Assembly: GCA_963848675.1 (NCBI GenBank)
Contig: CAWKEY010000024.1
Coordinates: 62,001 to 126,000, forward strand
From: CAWKEY01 sp963848675
GTDB lineage: Bacteria; Pseudomonadota; Gammaproteobacteria; Methylococcales; Methylomonadaceae
Direction: 5' to 3'
DNA: 64,000 nucleotides
Shown here: positions 17,347 to 26,353 of the stretch, in pieces
Layout: every line of letters begins with the position of its first letter
Numbering within the stretch: position 1 is the stretch's first letter
Position numbers and translations under genes: made by a program
Notes under the pieces: generated by a model
Database searches by the model: none
What the model was told of the DNA's origin: nothing
What the model saw: only the letters and a program-made list of their open reading frames with translations

Positions 17347-18371
17347 GTAATAGAGCGCCCATCCTTATTTCTTACTGAAATCCTCAGTAGATATTTAATT
17401 TATTTTGTGATTCAATCCACAAAAAATAAAAAATGCTAAACCTATCGTAAGGTAGAGACTGAAAGTTGCGGATGCTCTGATCCAGGAAATCCGGACTGCC
17501 GAAAGTGACCATCGTTATGGTCCCAATGGTGGTTCAGCTTTTTTTTGCCTGATAACTTTCAAGCCGGGTAAGGAAATACAAAATGCCCTGTCGCGGCGAT
17601 ACACCAACCAGACGGAATCAGGATGTGCGGCCAGGTGCATTGAACGGCATCGCCTTTGGTAACGTTGCCGGGCAGCCATTAACGGCCAAAGTGGAGACAG
17701 TGGAATTTAAAGTAGTAAAGGCAGGCTCGTGGGTAGTCGCTTTCTTAATTGCTGTGCATGATGCGTGTATCCTTGCTTCGCTGTTGTTGTCGTGATGGCC
17801 TTCCCTCCAGCTGCATTACACACTTTCATAGGTAATATGCCACCATCCGACTTCCTGAGCGGCTTCGGTTGTTCTTGTTTTATTATCACTTGTTCAACCT
17901 ACTCTCTTCTTTGAAAGACGACTCAGGATCTCCCGAGTTGCCGATTATTCGCCATCTTCAACATGCCATGCTTTACAACCCCGAAGCAGTCCTATGATAC
18001 TTGTCATGCGCGTCATAGAATAGGGACTTCCAGAAGGGGTAATCTGTCGTCCTGCTTGTGTAAAATCATTTCGATGCTAAATCACTTCAGCTTGCGCTTA
18101 CGGCCTGCTGGCTTGCGCCCATCGTGCTTAACATTTGAAGTTACCTCCGCCTTCCCGATGTTTACTATCTGGTGGTTGACCTACCTTGCCAGAGCGGGAC
18201 TTTCACCCGCTGGAATTATCGACCTTGCTCGGCCGCACGCCCCATTGATTAGTCATTGATTCATTGATTTTCGTTTCTTGGTGAATTAACGTAACACTCC
18301 TTCGTGAGCTTAAACTGTCCGATGGGGGTAGGAAAAAATAGTCAACTTCCTTAAAAAAGACATTTCCTTTA
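17347..18371. other. About 1 kb between the IS110 element and mscS without a recognised gene
   Basis: It contains a riboswitch-like structure (17432-17522) and then an open frame of 70 codons from ATG 17583 with AAGGAA nine bases upstream, whose product (MPCRGDTPTRRNQDVRPGAL and so on) matches nothing I know and may be an out-of-frame remnant. Farther on, AGCGGG/CCCGCT forms a stem-loop (18193-18211) in sequence that looks like the end of an old repeat. TTGATT-rich short repeats (about 18245-18270) precede mscS. Confidence 0.5.
17432..17522 (+). promoter_or_regulatory. GEMM (cyclic di-GMP-I)-like riboswitch candidate
   Basis: The order of parts matches the GEMM-I aptamer: a TAAACC lead-in, a first hairpin CTATC/GGTAG (17442-17446 and 17451-17455) closed by the GNRA tetraloop GTAA, the GAGACTGAAAGTTG strand in the place of GGGACGCAAAGCC, a second hairpin CGGAT/ATCCG (17469-17473 and 17489-17493), and a GCCGAAAGTGACC 3' segment. 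A perfect GACCAT-CGTT-ATGGTC hairpin (17507-17522) follows and overlaps the aptamer end, and eight T lie at 17539-17546, so an anti-terminator switch is possible. Several consensus positions deviate, so it may be a variant or a decayed copy. Confidence 0.4.
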
Positions 18372-19793
18372 ATGAAAATAATGAATAACTCGATGATAAA
18401 AGCAATAGCAAGGTTATCAGGGATCGGTTGGCTGGTTTTTCTGCTGTCTGTAACTCACTTGGCTCAAGCACAGGAATTAGCAGATTTGCTGATAGGCAAC
18501 ACTGCGCCCCAAAGTGCCACCGGGGCCGATAAGATTATCAATGTCAACCACTCAAAAGAAAACGACAGAAAAACCGAAAAACGCTTGCAGCAGATTTTTT
18601 CCGAATTGGATGATCTAAAAAACGTAAAAGCCTCTGTTAGTAATGGTGTAGTCACCTTGCAAGGAGCAATTGATTCTAAGGCAGCGGAAAATAAAGCCAT
18701 TGAGTTCGCCAAACATATAGAAAATGTTGTCGAAGTTGAAAATCAACTGATTGTCAGTCACAGCCTCAAAAAACGTTTGCAGAAAACTTTGATTAAAATG
18801 ACAACGCTTGCTGAGCAACTGATCGCTGGGTTTCCCCTGTTATTGCTGGCTTTACTTGTTTTTTTCCTGTTCTGGATCTTGGGGAGATGGATTTCGAAAC
18901 GCCAGAGTTTCTTTCGTCGCATCAGTATTAATTTTTTCATTGCCGATTTATTGGGCAAACTCACTCATCTGATTTTCATCGTTATCGGCATTGTGCTTGC
19001 GCTCAGCTTATTGGATGCGACCGCGCTACTGGGTACTATTTTGGGTGCCGCCGGTATTTTTGGCTTGGCCATTGGCTTTGCTGTGCGCGATACCGTGGAA
19101 AACTTTATCGCCAGTACCTTATTGAGCATTCGAAATCCATTTGAAGTCAACGACTTTGTCGATATAGACGGCCAGCAAGGCAATGTGGCTCGCCTAACCT
19201 CGCGGGCCACCATTTTGATTTCGCCAGACGGCAATCATATCCGCATTCCCAACTCGGCGGTTTTCAAGGCGGTGATCACCAACTTTACCCGCAAGCCTGA
19301 AAGGCGGTTCCAGTTTGATCTTGGTATAGCAACCGATCAGGATCTTTCTAAAGCACAAGGCATGGCATTGGCCATACTTAAAACCGTGCCCGGCATTTTA
19401 ATGGAACCCAAACCACAAGTCATAATCCATGAACTGGGTGACTCAAATGTAGTTATGCGCACTTTTAGTTGGGTTAATCAAAGGCACTATGATTTATTAA
19501 AAGTACGTAGCGAAGCCATAAAATCGGTGAAAAAAGCTTTTGATGATGCCAAGGTCGCCATGCCGAATCCAATTTACGAACTCAGAATCTCTCATGAGAA
19601 AGCCCGACTCTCGGGAAAACTTCATGAACAAATTGAGCCCGCTATAACCATAAGCGCGCAAGACTTTGATCTGCAAACGGATGAAGTCAAAGACATGACA
19701 GTTGACCGCACGGTAGAAAAACAGATAGCAAAGGAAAATGTAAAGGGCAACACTGAAAATCTTCTGGATCCGAATACGCCTGAGGAACTATGA
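18372..19793 (+). CDS. MscS-family mechanosensitive channel with N-terminal BON domain
   Basis: 473 residues. A signal-like segment (about 13-33) is followed by a periplasmic BON domain (about 58-128; LKNVKASVSNGVVTLQGAIDSKAAENKAIEFAKHIENVVEVENQL), then about three membrane helices and the MscS core: pore-lining GTILGAAGIFGLAIGFAVRDTVENFIAS and the beta-domain FEVNDFVDIDGQQGNVARLTSRATILISPDGNHIRIPNS. The channel opens under membrane tension during osmotic downshock. ATG 18372 is followed by in-frame ATGs at 18381 and 18393. The C-terminal 70 residues are polar and variable. Confidence 0.9.
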   Translation: MKIMNNSMIKAIARLSGIGWLVFLLSVTHLAQAQELADLLIGNTAPQSATGADKIINVNHSKENDRKTEKRLQQIFSELDDLKNVKASVSNGVVTLQGAIDSKAAENKAIEFAKHIENVVEVENQLIVSHSLKKRLQKTLIKMTTLAEQLIAGFPLLLLALLVFFLFWILGRWISKRQSFFRRISINFFIADLLGKLTHLIFIVIGIVLALSLLDATALLGTILGAAGIFGLAIGFAVRDTVENFIASTLLSIRNPFEVNDFVDIDGQQGNVARLTSRATILISPDGNHIRIPNSAVFKAVITNFTRKPERRFQFDLGIATDQDLSKAQGMALAILKTVPGILMEPKPQVIIHELGDSNVVMRTFSWVNQRHYDLLKVRSEAIKSVKKAFDDAKVAMPNPIYELRISHEKARLSGKLHEQIEPAITISAQDFDLQTDEVKDMTVDRTVEKQIAKENVKGNTENLLDPNTPEEL

Positions 19794-19901
19794 TTTTAAA
19801 ACGGTTTTCATTTTTTCACTAATCAGCACTGATTTCTCTGTCAATAAAATAGCAACCGATCGACGAAGGTACCAAAACCATTAAGGAATGGGTAACTGAG
19901 A

Positions 19902-21225
19902 ATGAAAACGAAACTACACTATTGGTGGCAGAAAATGCGGTCGAGCTTCTGGTTCGTACCCGCAGTGATTGTTCTGGATGCCGTGGCGCTCGCCACCGTC
20001 CTGATTGCAGTGGATGTGGCCTTCGATCCATCTATTGTCGAGAGATGGCCACTGCTCTTCGGTGCCGGTGCGGCCGGCGCCCGCGGCCTGCTCACGACCG
20101 TTGCCAGTTCAATGGTCACGGTGGCCGGGGTGGTATTTTCAATTACCATTGTTGCCCTCGCGCTAACATCCAGCCAGTACACGTCGCGGGTCCTTCATAA
20201 CTTTATGCGCGACCACATCAACCAAGTGGTGCTCGGCGTGTTCCTCGGCATATTCGCCTATTGCCTAGTTGTGCTCCGAACTATCCGAGGGGGTGATGAA
20301 GGGACGTTTGTTCCTTCGCTGGCGGTGCTGGCGGGCTTGATCCTCGCGTTCGTCGGAATTGCCTTTTTAATCTACTTCATTCACCACATCTCGATATCTA
20401 TTCAGGCGTCGAGTATTCTTGCCGCAGCCACACAGGAGACCATCGCTGCCGTGGATCATTTGTTTCCCAAGGAGCTTGGTGAAGACGCCGGCGAAGAAGC
20501 CGACGGGTACCTGGCAATTTTCCTTGCAGAGCAGACCTGGTCTTCAATCCCGGCACGGATGACCGGTTACATCGAAAGTGTCGATGGGGATGCGCTCCTG
20601 GCTTTGGCACGGGAACATGGATACCATCCTGCGTATGGAACGCGGCATCGGCGAGTTCGTCGTCGCGGACACTCCGTTGATCTCCGTGTCTGGCCCGGGC
20701 GGACTGGACGACGAAATGACGACCAAGCTGAACGCAGTCTACATCATCAGTCGACAGCGTACCGTGGAACAGGATGCTGCCTTCGGCATTCGGCAAATCG
20801 TAGACGTTGCCTTGAAAGCCCTGTCGCCAGGCATCAACGATACCACGACCGCGGTGATGTGCGTTGATTACCTGACGGCGATCCTTGCCCGGCTCTCGAT
20901 TCGCCAAATGGCAACCTCAATTCGCATGGACCAGGACGAGCTGCGCGTGATTGCACGATGCCCGAGCTTCGAGAGCCTGTTGGCCGAAGCCTTTGATCAA
21001 ATACGGCAGAATGCCGAAGCTAATGTCGCGGTCCTGACACGCCTGCTTCAAGCACTGGAAATCATCGCCGGTCAGACGACCAATGCCCAACGAAGGCAAG
21101 CATTGAGTCAACAAGCGGATTTGATTGCCTCTGTGGCCCTGCGCACTATCACCTCACCGCACGATAGAGTCGGCATCGAAGCCTCATTGGCACGCTTATC
21201 TTATATTCTGGAAGGTCGTTATTAG
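19902..21225 (+). pseudogene. DUF2254 membrane protein, frameshifted
   Basis: The first frame (19902 on) encodes four membrane helices and the DUF2254 pattern (LTTVASSMVTVAGVVFSITIVALALTSSQYTSRVLHNFMRDHINQVVLGVFLG). Near 20610-20630 the family sequence moves to the +1 frame, where TILRMERGIGEFVVADTPLISV and QIVDVALKALSPGINDTTTAVMCVDYLTAILARL continue to the stop at 21225. The two halves abut exactly as in intact homologues, so a single one-base insertion (or two-base loss) is enough to explain it. Either a true mutation or a sequencing error is possible. Function of the family is unknown. Confidence 0.85.
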
Positions 21226-21527
21226 GGGGAATGCTTCCCCGTCGGAAGCAAAACAGATAACACCCAAGGTCGGTCGGGAATGCAATGCCCTCCACCATAG
21301 GCATGACGAGGAGCCTACCGGACATTTCGAATCGTAAAAGGCGTCTGGGCAAAGCAGGTAAACAAGTGTAAATCCTGCCAAAAGCCAAGATCAAGATTAA
21401 GAGAACATCAACAAAAAAGAGGTTCGTCATAACCGGTAAATGTCAAAAGTGCTTGTCGCCTAAGTTAAAAATTAATGAATGCTATTAGCCGCAACATTTG
21501 ACTTTGCAGTGTTCGGTTTATCGGGAT
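21226..21527. other. Intergenic stretch without a gene
   Basis: Only a short GGGGAATGCTTCCCC-like hairpin just after the DUF2254 stop (about 21224-21238) stands out. It could terminate that transcript. The rest shows no convincing reading frame and leads into the IS3 remnant. Confidence 0.4.
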
Positions 21528-22151
21528 TTAAATACACCTCTGCCTGCCTTCCCAGTTTCTGATGTCCTTGCTCCAGCGCGCCGGATTCGCCTTTTTGGCG
21601 GCCTTGTAGGTCACTTGCCTGTGCTCAAGTATCGCCAGGTCTTCACCGTTATGGCGCTGCTCCGGAGTGACAAACCGAATGCTGCTGTGCCGATGTTCAA
21701 GGTTGTACCACGCCACAAAGCCCGCCCCCAGGTTCTGACTTCCACCAGCTCAGAGAACGGCTGTAGAGGATATTCGGGGCGATATTTCAGGGACTTGAAC
21801 AGGGCTTCCGAATACGGATTGTCATTGCTGACTGACGGCCGGCTCAAGGACGTTAGAATGCCTAGCTGTTGCAGCGTTGCCAGCAGGGTGGCGCCTTTCA
21901 TTGGACTGCCGTTGTCGGAGTGCAAGACCACTTGTCCCTTGGGAAGCTGTTCACGCCGGCAAATGTCCTGGATCACATCAGCCGCGTAGGCACTGCTTTC
22001 TTCGGCAGACCTGCCTGCCGACGATTTTCCGGCTAAAGATGTCCATAAACAGATACAGATAGAAGAAGTGGCCTTTGATGGCGGTGGCCAGATAGGTAAT
22101 ATCCAAGCTGTACAGCTGATTAGGGGCGGTCGCGACCAAAGCTTTATTGCA
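21528..22151 (-). pseudogene. IS3-family transposase OrfB remnant
   Basis: The rve integrase core can be read in three successive frames on the minus strand: TAPNQLYSLDITYLATAIKG with FMDIFSRKIVGRQV, then SAYAADVIQDICRREQLPKGQ with VVLHSDNGSPMKG and SVSNDNPYSEALFKSLKYRP, then VAWYNLEHRHSSIRFVTPEQRH. The D, D and E of the DDE triad are still visible, but two frameshifts and loss of the N-terminal half make it inactive. Its truncated end lies just upstream of the vapB-like gene. Confidence 0.9.
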
Positions 22152-22179
22152 GAAACTACTCTTTTAAGGAAAATAAACA

Positions 22180-22425
22180 ATGCACACTTTTCAAATAAAT
22201 TCGCACATTAACGAAAACGGCATCTTGTCGGTTAAATTACCCAAAGAATGGGCTAAAAAAGACGTTAATGTGTTGTTGGAGTTAGAGTCTTTGAATAAAC
22301 TACAAGAATCCACACAGCCAAAAGAGAGCCTGGCCGCCGCGTTCGACTTGCTAACCCAAATGCCTGAAGATTTCATGACGCATCGTCAAGATGACTTGCC
22401 GCAAGAACGGGACGAATGGTTATGA
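22180..22425 (+). CDS. VapB-like antitoxin candidate
   Basis: 81 residues. The N-terminus (MHTFQINSHINENGILSVKLP) has the short beta-strand pattern of AbrB/SpoVT-like or DUF104-like antitoxin DNA-binding domains; the acidic tail (LAAAFDLLTQMPEDFMTHRQDDLPQERDEWL) resembles a toxin-binding segment. Its stop overlaps the ATG of a PIN-domain toxin gene by the ATGA arrangement typical of vapBC operons. The toxin gene is broken, so this antitoxin is now an orphan. Confidence 0.65.
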   Translation: MHTFQINSHINENGILSVKLPKEWAKKDVNVLLELESLNKLQESTQPKESLAAAFDLLTQMPEDFMTHRQDDLPQERDEWL

Positions 22426-22815
22426 CGGTGCGCTATTTACTGGACACCAACATGTACTTTACATAGCCAAGAAACGCCGGTTGGAAGTCTACCAAAGGCT
22501 TTTTCGGATTTAAGCGTCGGCGATGTCGGTATGTCTTTGATCACTTTTGGTGAATTACGGTTCGGCGCAGAAATAAGCCAGCATCAAAAAATTGCGCTGG
22601 AGAAATTAACCCAGTTGATACGTTATATTCCCGTCATCAGCCTAACGGAACAGACGGCTGAGAAATATGGAATCATCCGCAGTTTTCTTGAGAAGAGCGG
22701 GCAACCGATTGGCAATAACGACTTATGGATTGCCGCTCATGCACTGTCATCTAATGCTATCTTGGTTACTAACAACGCCAAAGAATTTGTCAGGGTGCCG
22801 GTTTTTGCTGCTTGA
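22422..22815 (+). pseudogene. VapC-like PIN-domain toxin, twice frameshifted
   Basis: Three frames join to a PIN protein: MTVRYLLDTNMYF (22422 on, with the first catalytic Asp), then YIAKKRRLEVYQRLF in the +1 frame, then SDLSVGDVGMSLITFGELRFGAEIS (conserved Glu) and GNNDLWIAAHALSSNAILVTNNAKEFVRVP (remaining acidic residues). Full-length VapC would be an RNase cutting tRNA or rRNA. Frameshifts near 22450 and 22510 disable it here. Confidence 0.82.
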
Positions 22816-22975
22816 GAATTGGGTTAATACCACAGATTGAAGGCTCTATGCGTTCCTGGATGCGTATGCCGGTGCTGGCGAAACCGAGGCGATACTGCTT
22901 TATCAGCAGTTGCCCACCGGTGATTAAAAAGGGCGCTGCAGAACTCCGCATCACCCTTGATGATGGTTTCGAGCT

Positions 22976-24382
22976 CTAGCGAAAACTATCCGCAAATAGA
23001 TTGCTAGACCATTTAAACATTTCTTCAAAATTATCCTTGCTCCACATTCCCGCTTCACCGAAAGCTACCCCGGCTGCACGTTCACTGCTGCTGTAATCAG
23101 CTAATTCCATTACCCCGTAGTCTTTGTTATAGCGGTAGCCGGCGGTAAGCCAGGAGGCCTGATCGTAAGTGATTGGGCTGTAGCAGGCTGAATTGGCAGT
23201 GATATTATCCAAACGGTTTGTATCGTCTTCCCCCAGTAACTCCCGGACGATAGCATCCGCGCAAGTCTTTGCCTGGGAATTGGCCATGTGACCGGACTTT
23301 GGCAGTTTGCCGATGGTTTTACCATTGATGAGGGCGGTCGGTGTGGTCGATGAATCGCCGATGACGTGAATTTTTTCATAGCCGGAAGCAGTTGAGGCAT
23401 AGTTAGTAGGATCTACCATCGCCCAGCGCCCCGTGCTGTCGAGAATCCCACTCACATTCTGAACGATAGCACCCGCTCTCTGATCAGGAATGGCATTCAC
23501 AGCATTGGCTACGATAGGCGTCAATACCCCAGAGTGATATACATCCTTCTTGCCATCGGCACGGAAGCTGATTTTATCCAATTTCGCGTTGGGCACGTAG
23601 GTCAATATGTTGGCATAGAGCTGGCTGAACGCTTTGCTGAATGTCTCCGGTTCAGCTTGGATGCTGCTGTTGGCATCCAGCACAATGATTTTGGAATTAG
23701 GTTTTTTACGTTTCAGGTAATCGGCTACTACGCAGGCCCGCTCATACGGTCCTGGCGGGCAGCGGTAAGGCGATTTGGGAATCGTCAGCACAAACACACC
23801 ACCGTTGGGCATATTCTGCAACTGGCTTTTCAGGATATTGGTCTGATACTGAAAACCCGTGCCAACGGGTGTTTTTTCCCCGGCACTCCATGCATGAGGT
23901 ACCAAATAGTAAAAATCCTTACCACTCGGCAGATTTTCGTAGTTTGGGGTGTCGAAAGCAATTCCCGGTGCCAGCACCAGGCGGTCGTAACCCATCCCCA
24001 TGGCGTTGTTTTTCGTAAAAATCTTGTTTGTATCGGGATCGACACGCGTAACCGAATCTTGCAAGACGGTAACGCCATAGGTATTTCTCAGTGTGTCATA
24101 AGGCAAAGTGATGTTCGACATGCCCAGGCGCCCATTGATCACCAGGTTGCTAAGAATACACGAAATATGCGCGGCGTTTTTGTCGATCAGGGTCACTTCA
24201 AGCTGTTTATTGCTCCATAAGCTCAGGTATTTCGCCATGGTCGCGCCGGCGAAACCACCACCTACGACGACGATGCGACCCGCTGAGGATAGTGTTCCAG
24301 CTCTGACAAATGCCGGTGCAGCGGCCAGCGCGGCGCTTGCGCCAGCCAATTTCAGAAAACTGCGACGATTAATGCTGTTCAT
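22976..24382 (-). CDS. fccB: Flavocytochrome c sulfide dehydrogenase, flavoprotein subunit
   Basis: 468 residues. A Tat signal (RRSFLKLAGASAALAAAPAFVRA) is followed by the FAD-binding motif IVVVGGGFAGATMAKYL and a second dinucleotide-fold segment. CILSNLVINGR, SPYRCPPGPYERAC and the C-terminal FCSD-type domain (SITYDQASWLTAGYRY-like, YGVMELADYSSSERA) are typical of FccB/SoxF. The enzyme oxidises sulfide in the periplasm and gives electrons to the cytochrome subunit FccA encoded 45 bases upstream in the same operon. This fits a bacterium exposed to sulfide. Confidence 0.93.
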   Translation of the reverse strand: MNSINRRSFLKLAGASAALAAAPAFVRAGTLSSAGRIVVVGGGFAGATMAKYLSLWSNKQLEVTLIDKNAAHISCILSNLVINGRLGMSNITLPYDTLRNTYGVTVLQDSVTRVDPDTNKIFTKNNAMGMGYDRLVLAPGIAFDTPNYENLPSGKDFYYLVPHAWSAGEKTPVGTGFQYQTNILKSQLQNMPNGGVFVLTIPKSPYRCPPGPYERACVVADYLKRKKPNSKIIVLDANSSIQAEPETFSKAFSQLYANILTYVPNAKLDKISFRADGKKDVYHSGVLTPIVANAVNAIPDQRAGAIVQNVSGILDSTGRWAMVDPTNYASTASGYEKIHVIGDSSTTPTALINGKTIGKLPKSGHMANSQAKTCADAIVRELLGEDDTNRLDNITANSACYSPITYDQASWLTAGYRYNKDYGVMELADYSSSERAAGVAFGEAGMWSKDNFEEMFKWSSNLFADSFR

Positions 24383-24427
24383 ATTGGATTCTCCGTTGTT
24401 TATCTGGAAGCTCAGTTTTCAGATGAT

Positions 24428-24745
24428 TTAGTCGCCGCTACCGGCAGGACGTGGAAGTTTGGAAAAATAATCGGCAATCAAATCTATCTGCGCATCTGAA
24501 TACCCCCTGGCCTGCAGATGCATGATGTCAAGATCGGTTTTTTGCTTCATTTCGTTCAATTCATCGATGAGCTCCCCATAGCTTTCTCCAGCTAGGGTTT
24601 CCATGCCGGTACCGTTTGTGCCATGACATTGAGCGCACTGGGAAGCCAACAAGCGGGCGTCTTCAGACTCCCCCGCCACCACAGCGGTAATGCTTAAACA
24701 GGAAATTAAAAAAAAGGCTGACGAAAGCCGGATTCTGATATTCAT
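24428..24745 (-). CDS. fccA: Cytochrome c subunit of flavocytochrome c sulfide dehydrogenase
   Basis: 105 residues from ATG 24745, with GGAG eight bases upstream; an in-frame ATG four codons earlier is less likely. A signal peptide (RIRLSSAFFLISCLSITAVVA) precedes one class I haem site, CAQCH, and a downstream Met in DLDIMHLQARGY. It is a monohaem partner (some FccA are dihaem). It receives electrons from FccB. The promoter region just upstream is exactly repeated beyond the adjacent IS66-type element. Confidence 0.88.
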   Translation of the reverse strand: MNIRIRLSSAFFLISCLSITAVVAGESEDARLLASQCAQCHGTNGTGMETLAGESYGELIDELNEMKQKTDLDIMHLQARGYSDAQIDLIADYFSKLPRPAGSGD

Positions 24746-24869
24746 AACAAACTCCACGTATCAGGTTGCAGGAAATACCATTTATTTTTTATGGTATGAA
24801 TATAAACATAGCATTATTTTATTAAATTGAACTTAAAGGCCACTTGCAAAATTATCGACAGCCAAACGC
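24739..24869. repeat. 131-bp direct repeat, copy 1 (fccA start and upstream region)
   Basis: Identical base for base to 26223-26353. It covers the fccA start codon, leader and promoter region. Beyond its left edge the similarity continues imperfectly for about 35 bases into the fccA signal-peptide codons. Its right edge is exactly where the IS66-type left end (GTAATCGTTCAG) begins, so this copy ends at an insertion site. Confidence 0.95.
24775..24797. promoter_or_regulatory. Inverted repeat in the fccAB leader
   Basis: ATACCAT (24775-24781) and ATGGTAT (24791-24797) form a perfect seven-base dyad with a nine-base AT-rich spacer, 30-50 bases upstream of the fccA start. It may be an operator or a leader hairpin. 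The second copy of the direct repeat carries it too. Confidence 0.4.
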
Positions 24870-26222
24870 GTAATCGTTCAGCCCCCACCTCAAAAAGTAG
24901 CAAAATAAGCCAAAAGATGAAAAGCTATAGGGTATGACATTGAGCGATCGAGACCTTAGCCAACTGGACACAGACTATCTGGATGATTTGCCAGAGGGGC
25001 AGTTGCGCCCATTGAGTAAGCAGTTATTGGTTGATCTAAAAGCAGCACGGGAACGGCTTAAACAATCGCCAGAGACGAGTTCGCGACCGCCGTCCTCACG
25101 AGAACCCTGGCAAGCGAGTGCGCCGCCTACCCCTGATGTCGTAGATAATCCGTCAGCAGCGGATGAACACGCGCCCGATCCGACCGCCCCAGGCCAAGAC
25201 TCAACGCAAGCGGTGACTGTTGCTGCATCGGTGCCCGAATCTAAAAGCACTGCAGACACCGCTCAACCCAAAAAAACCGGACGGCAACCTGGCAGTTTGG
25301 GTCACAGTCGCTCGCTCACACTGGCGGTGACGAAAACGCTGCAGCATCATCCCGAGTGCTGCGCCAATTGTCATAACGCCTTTCCGCCAGGGACCGCCTA
25401 TCGCGTGTGGACAGGACGTTACGAATTGGAGCTGGAAAGCGGCAGTGCGGAGGCACCGAAGTTACAGATTGAACATATCCGGCATGAATACCTGTCGGCA
25501 ACCTGCGCGTGTGACCACGAAACTCAGGCGATGCCGGGGCGGTGCGCTGATGACCCTGAATGGGTCGTGTCGTTGACTGAATGGCATTTATGCGGCCCTC
25601 GTTTAGTCAGTTTTCTGGTCTGCCTCGCCTTATATCTGCGCGTATCGCGCCGTAAAATCCAGGCGTTTTTGCGTGATTGGCTGGGGATTGACTTGAGTAC
25701 CAGCACGATTAATCAATGTATTCATGAAGCGGGACGTGCGGTAGCGCCGGTGGTCGATGAGCAATTGATCGCTGAACTCAACACCAGCGTGTTGTTGCAT
25801 ATTGATGAAACGCCCTGGAAAGAAGCCGGAAAATTGTTCTGGCTGTGGGTGTTTGTGAGCGCGCATACGGTGGTTTACCAAGTCGGCAAGCGCCATCGAC
25901 TGGTCGTGCAACAGCTATTAGGGACTGCGTTCAACGGCTTTCTGATGACCGATGGCTTCAGCGTCTATCGCATCTTTCCCAAGCGCTTGCGTTGTTGGGC
26001 ACACCTGGTGCGTAAAGCCCGCGCCTTGCATCAATGTCTGGATAGCCAAGGCCAAGCCTTTGGCGAAGCCCTGCTGCTGGCCATGATTCTATTGATGCGC
26101 AACATTCATCAACTCCGCGAATCGCCAGAAGACGCCGATGCCCTCAGGGCGCAAAACCAAACCCTGCTGGAATGGTTACACAGGAAATTAAAACAAAGAC
26201 AGCCGAAAAGCCGGAATTCTGG
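24870..26222 (+). mobile_element. IS66-family-type element, 3'-truncated
   Basis: The left end GTAATCGTTCAGCCCCC at 24870 has the GTAA start typical of IS66-family termini. A transposase gene follows. The right end is missing: after codon about 416 the sequence passes into a copy of the fccA 5' region instead of the transposase C-terminus. After that copy, at 26354, AGTAGGTTGATAA probably represents the original sequence that followed the insertion site. The element has no tnpA/tnpB accessory genes. Confidence 0.75.
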
Positions 26223-26283
26223 TATTCATAACAAACTCCACGTATCAGGTTGCAGGAAATACCATTTATTTTTTATGGTATGA
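24934..26283 (+). CDS. IS66-family transposase, C-terminally truncated and fused to repeat sequence
   Basis: 449 residues, of which the last 35 or so derive from the fcc repeat. The native part has a Pro-rich N-terminal spacer, a zinc-finger-like segment (ECCANCHNAF, SATCACDH), the helix-turn-helix-like VSRRKIQAFLRDWLGIDLSTSTINQ and the catalytic core with HIDETPWKE and FLMTDGFSVY carrying Asp residues. The catalytic Glu region (DNNxxER type) and everything after it is absent, so the protein should be inactive. The tail (NSGIHNKLHVSGCRKY) is read from duplicated leader DNA. Confidence 0.85.
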   Translation: MTLSDRDLSQLDTDYLDDLPEGQLRPLSKQLLVDLKAARERLKQSPETSSRPPSSREPWQASAPPTPDVVDNPSAADEHAPDPTAPGQDSTQAVTVAASVPESKSTADTAQPKKTGRQPGSLGHSRSLTLAVTKTLQHHPECCANCHNAFPPGTAYRVWTGRYELELESGSAEAPKLQIEHIRHEYLSATCACDHETQAMPGRCADDPEWVVSLTEWHLCGPRLVSFLVCLALYLRVSRRKIQAFLRDWLGIDLSTSTINQCIHEAGRAVAPVVDEQLIAELNTSVLLHIDETPWKEAGKLFWLWVFVSAHTVVYQVGKRHRLVVQQLLGTAFNGFLMTDGFSVYRIFPKRLRCWAHLVRKARALHQCLDSQGQAFGEALLLAMILLMRNIHQLRESPEDADALRAQNQTLLEWLHRKLKQRQPKSRNSGIHNKLHVSGCRKYHLFFMV

Positions 26284-26353
26284 ATATAAACATAGCATTA
26301 TTTTATTAAATTGAACTTAAAGGCCACTTGCAAAATTATCGACAGCCAAACGC
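26223..26353. repeat. 131-bp direct repeat, copy 2
   Basis: Exact duplicate of 24739-24869, offset by 1,484 bases. It includes the fcc leader dyad and a CAT that corresponds to the fccA start, but to its left the coding part is diverged and would stop after 13 codons, so it drives no intact gene. Confidence 0.95.

Noticed and set aside
17583..17795. 70-codon frame after the riboswitch-like RNA
   Set aside because: It has a fair ribosome-binding site, but its product has no recognisable domain and the region looks decayed, so I did not list it as a gene.
26180..26283. Unusual C-terminus of the IS66 transposase as a new domain
   Set aside because: The tail is simply a reading of the duplicated fccA leader sequence.
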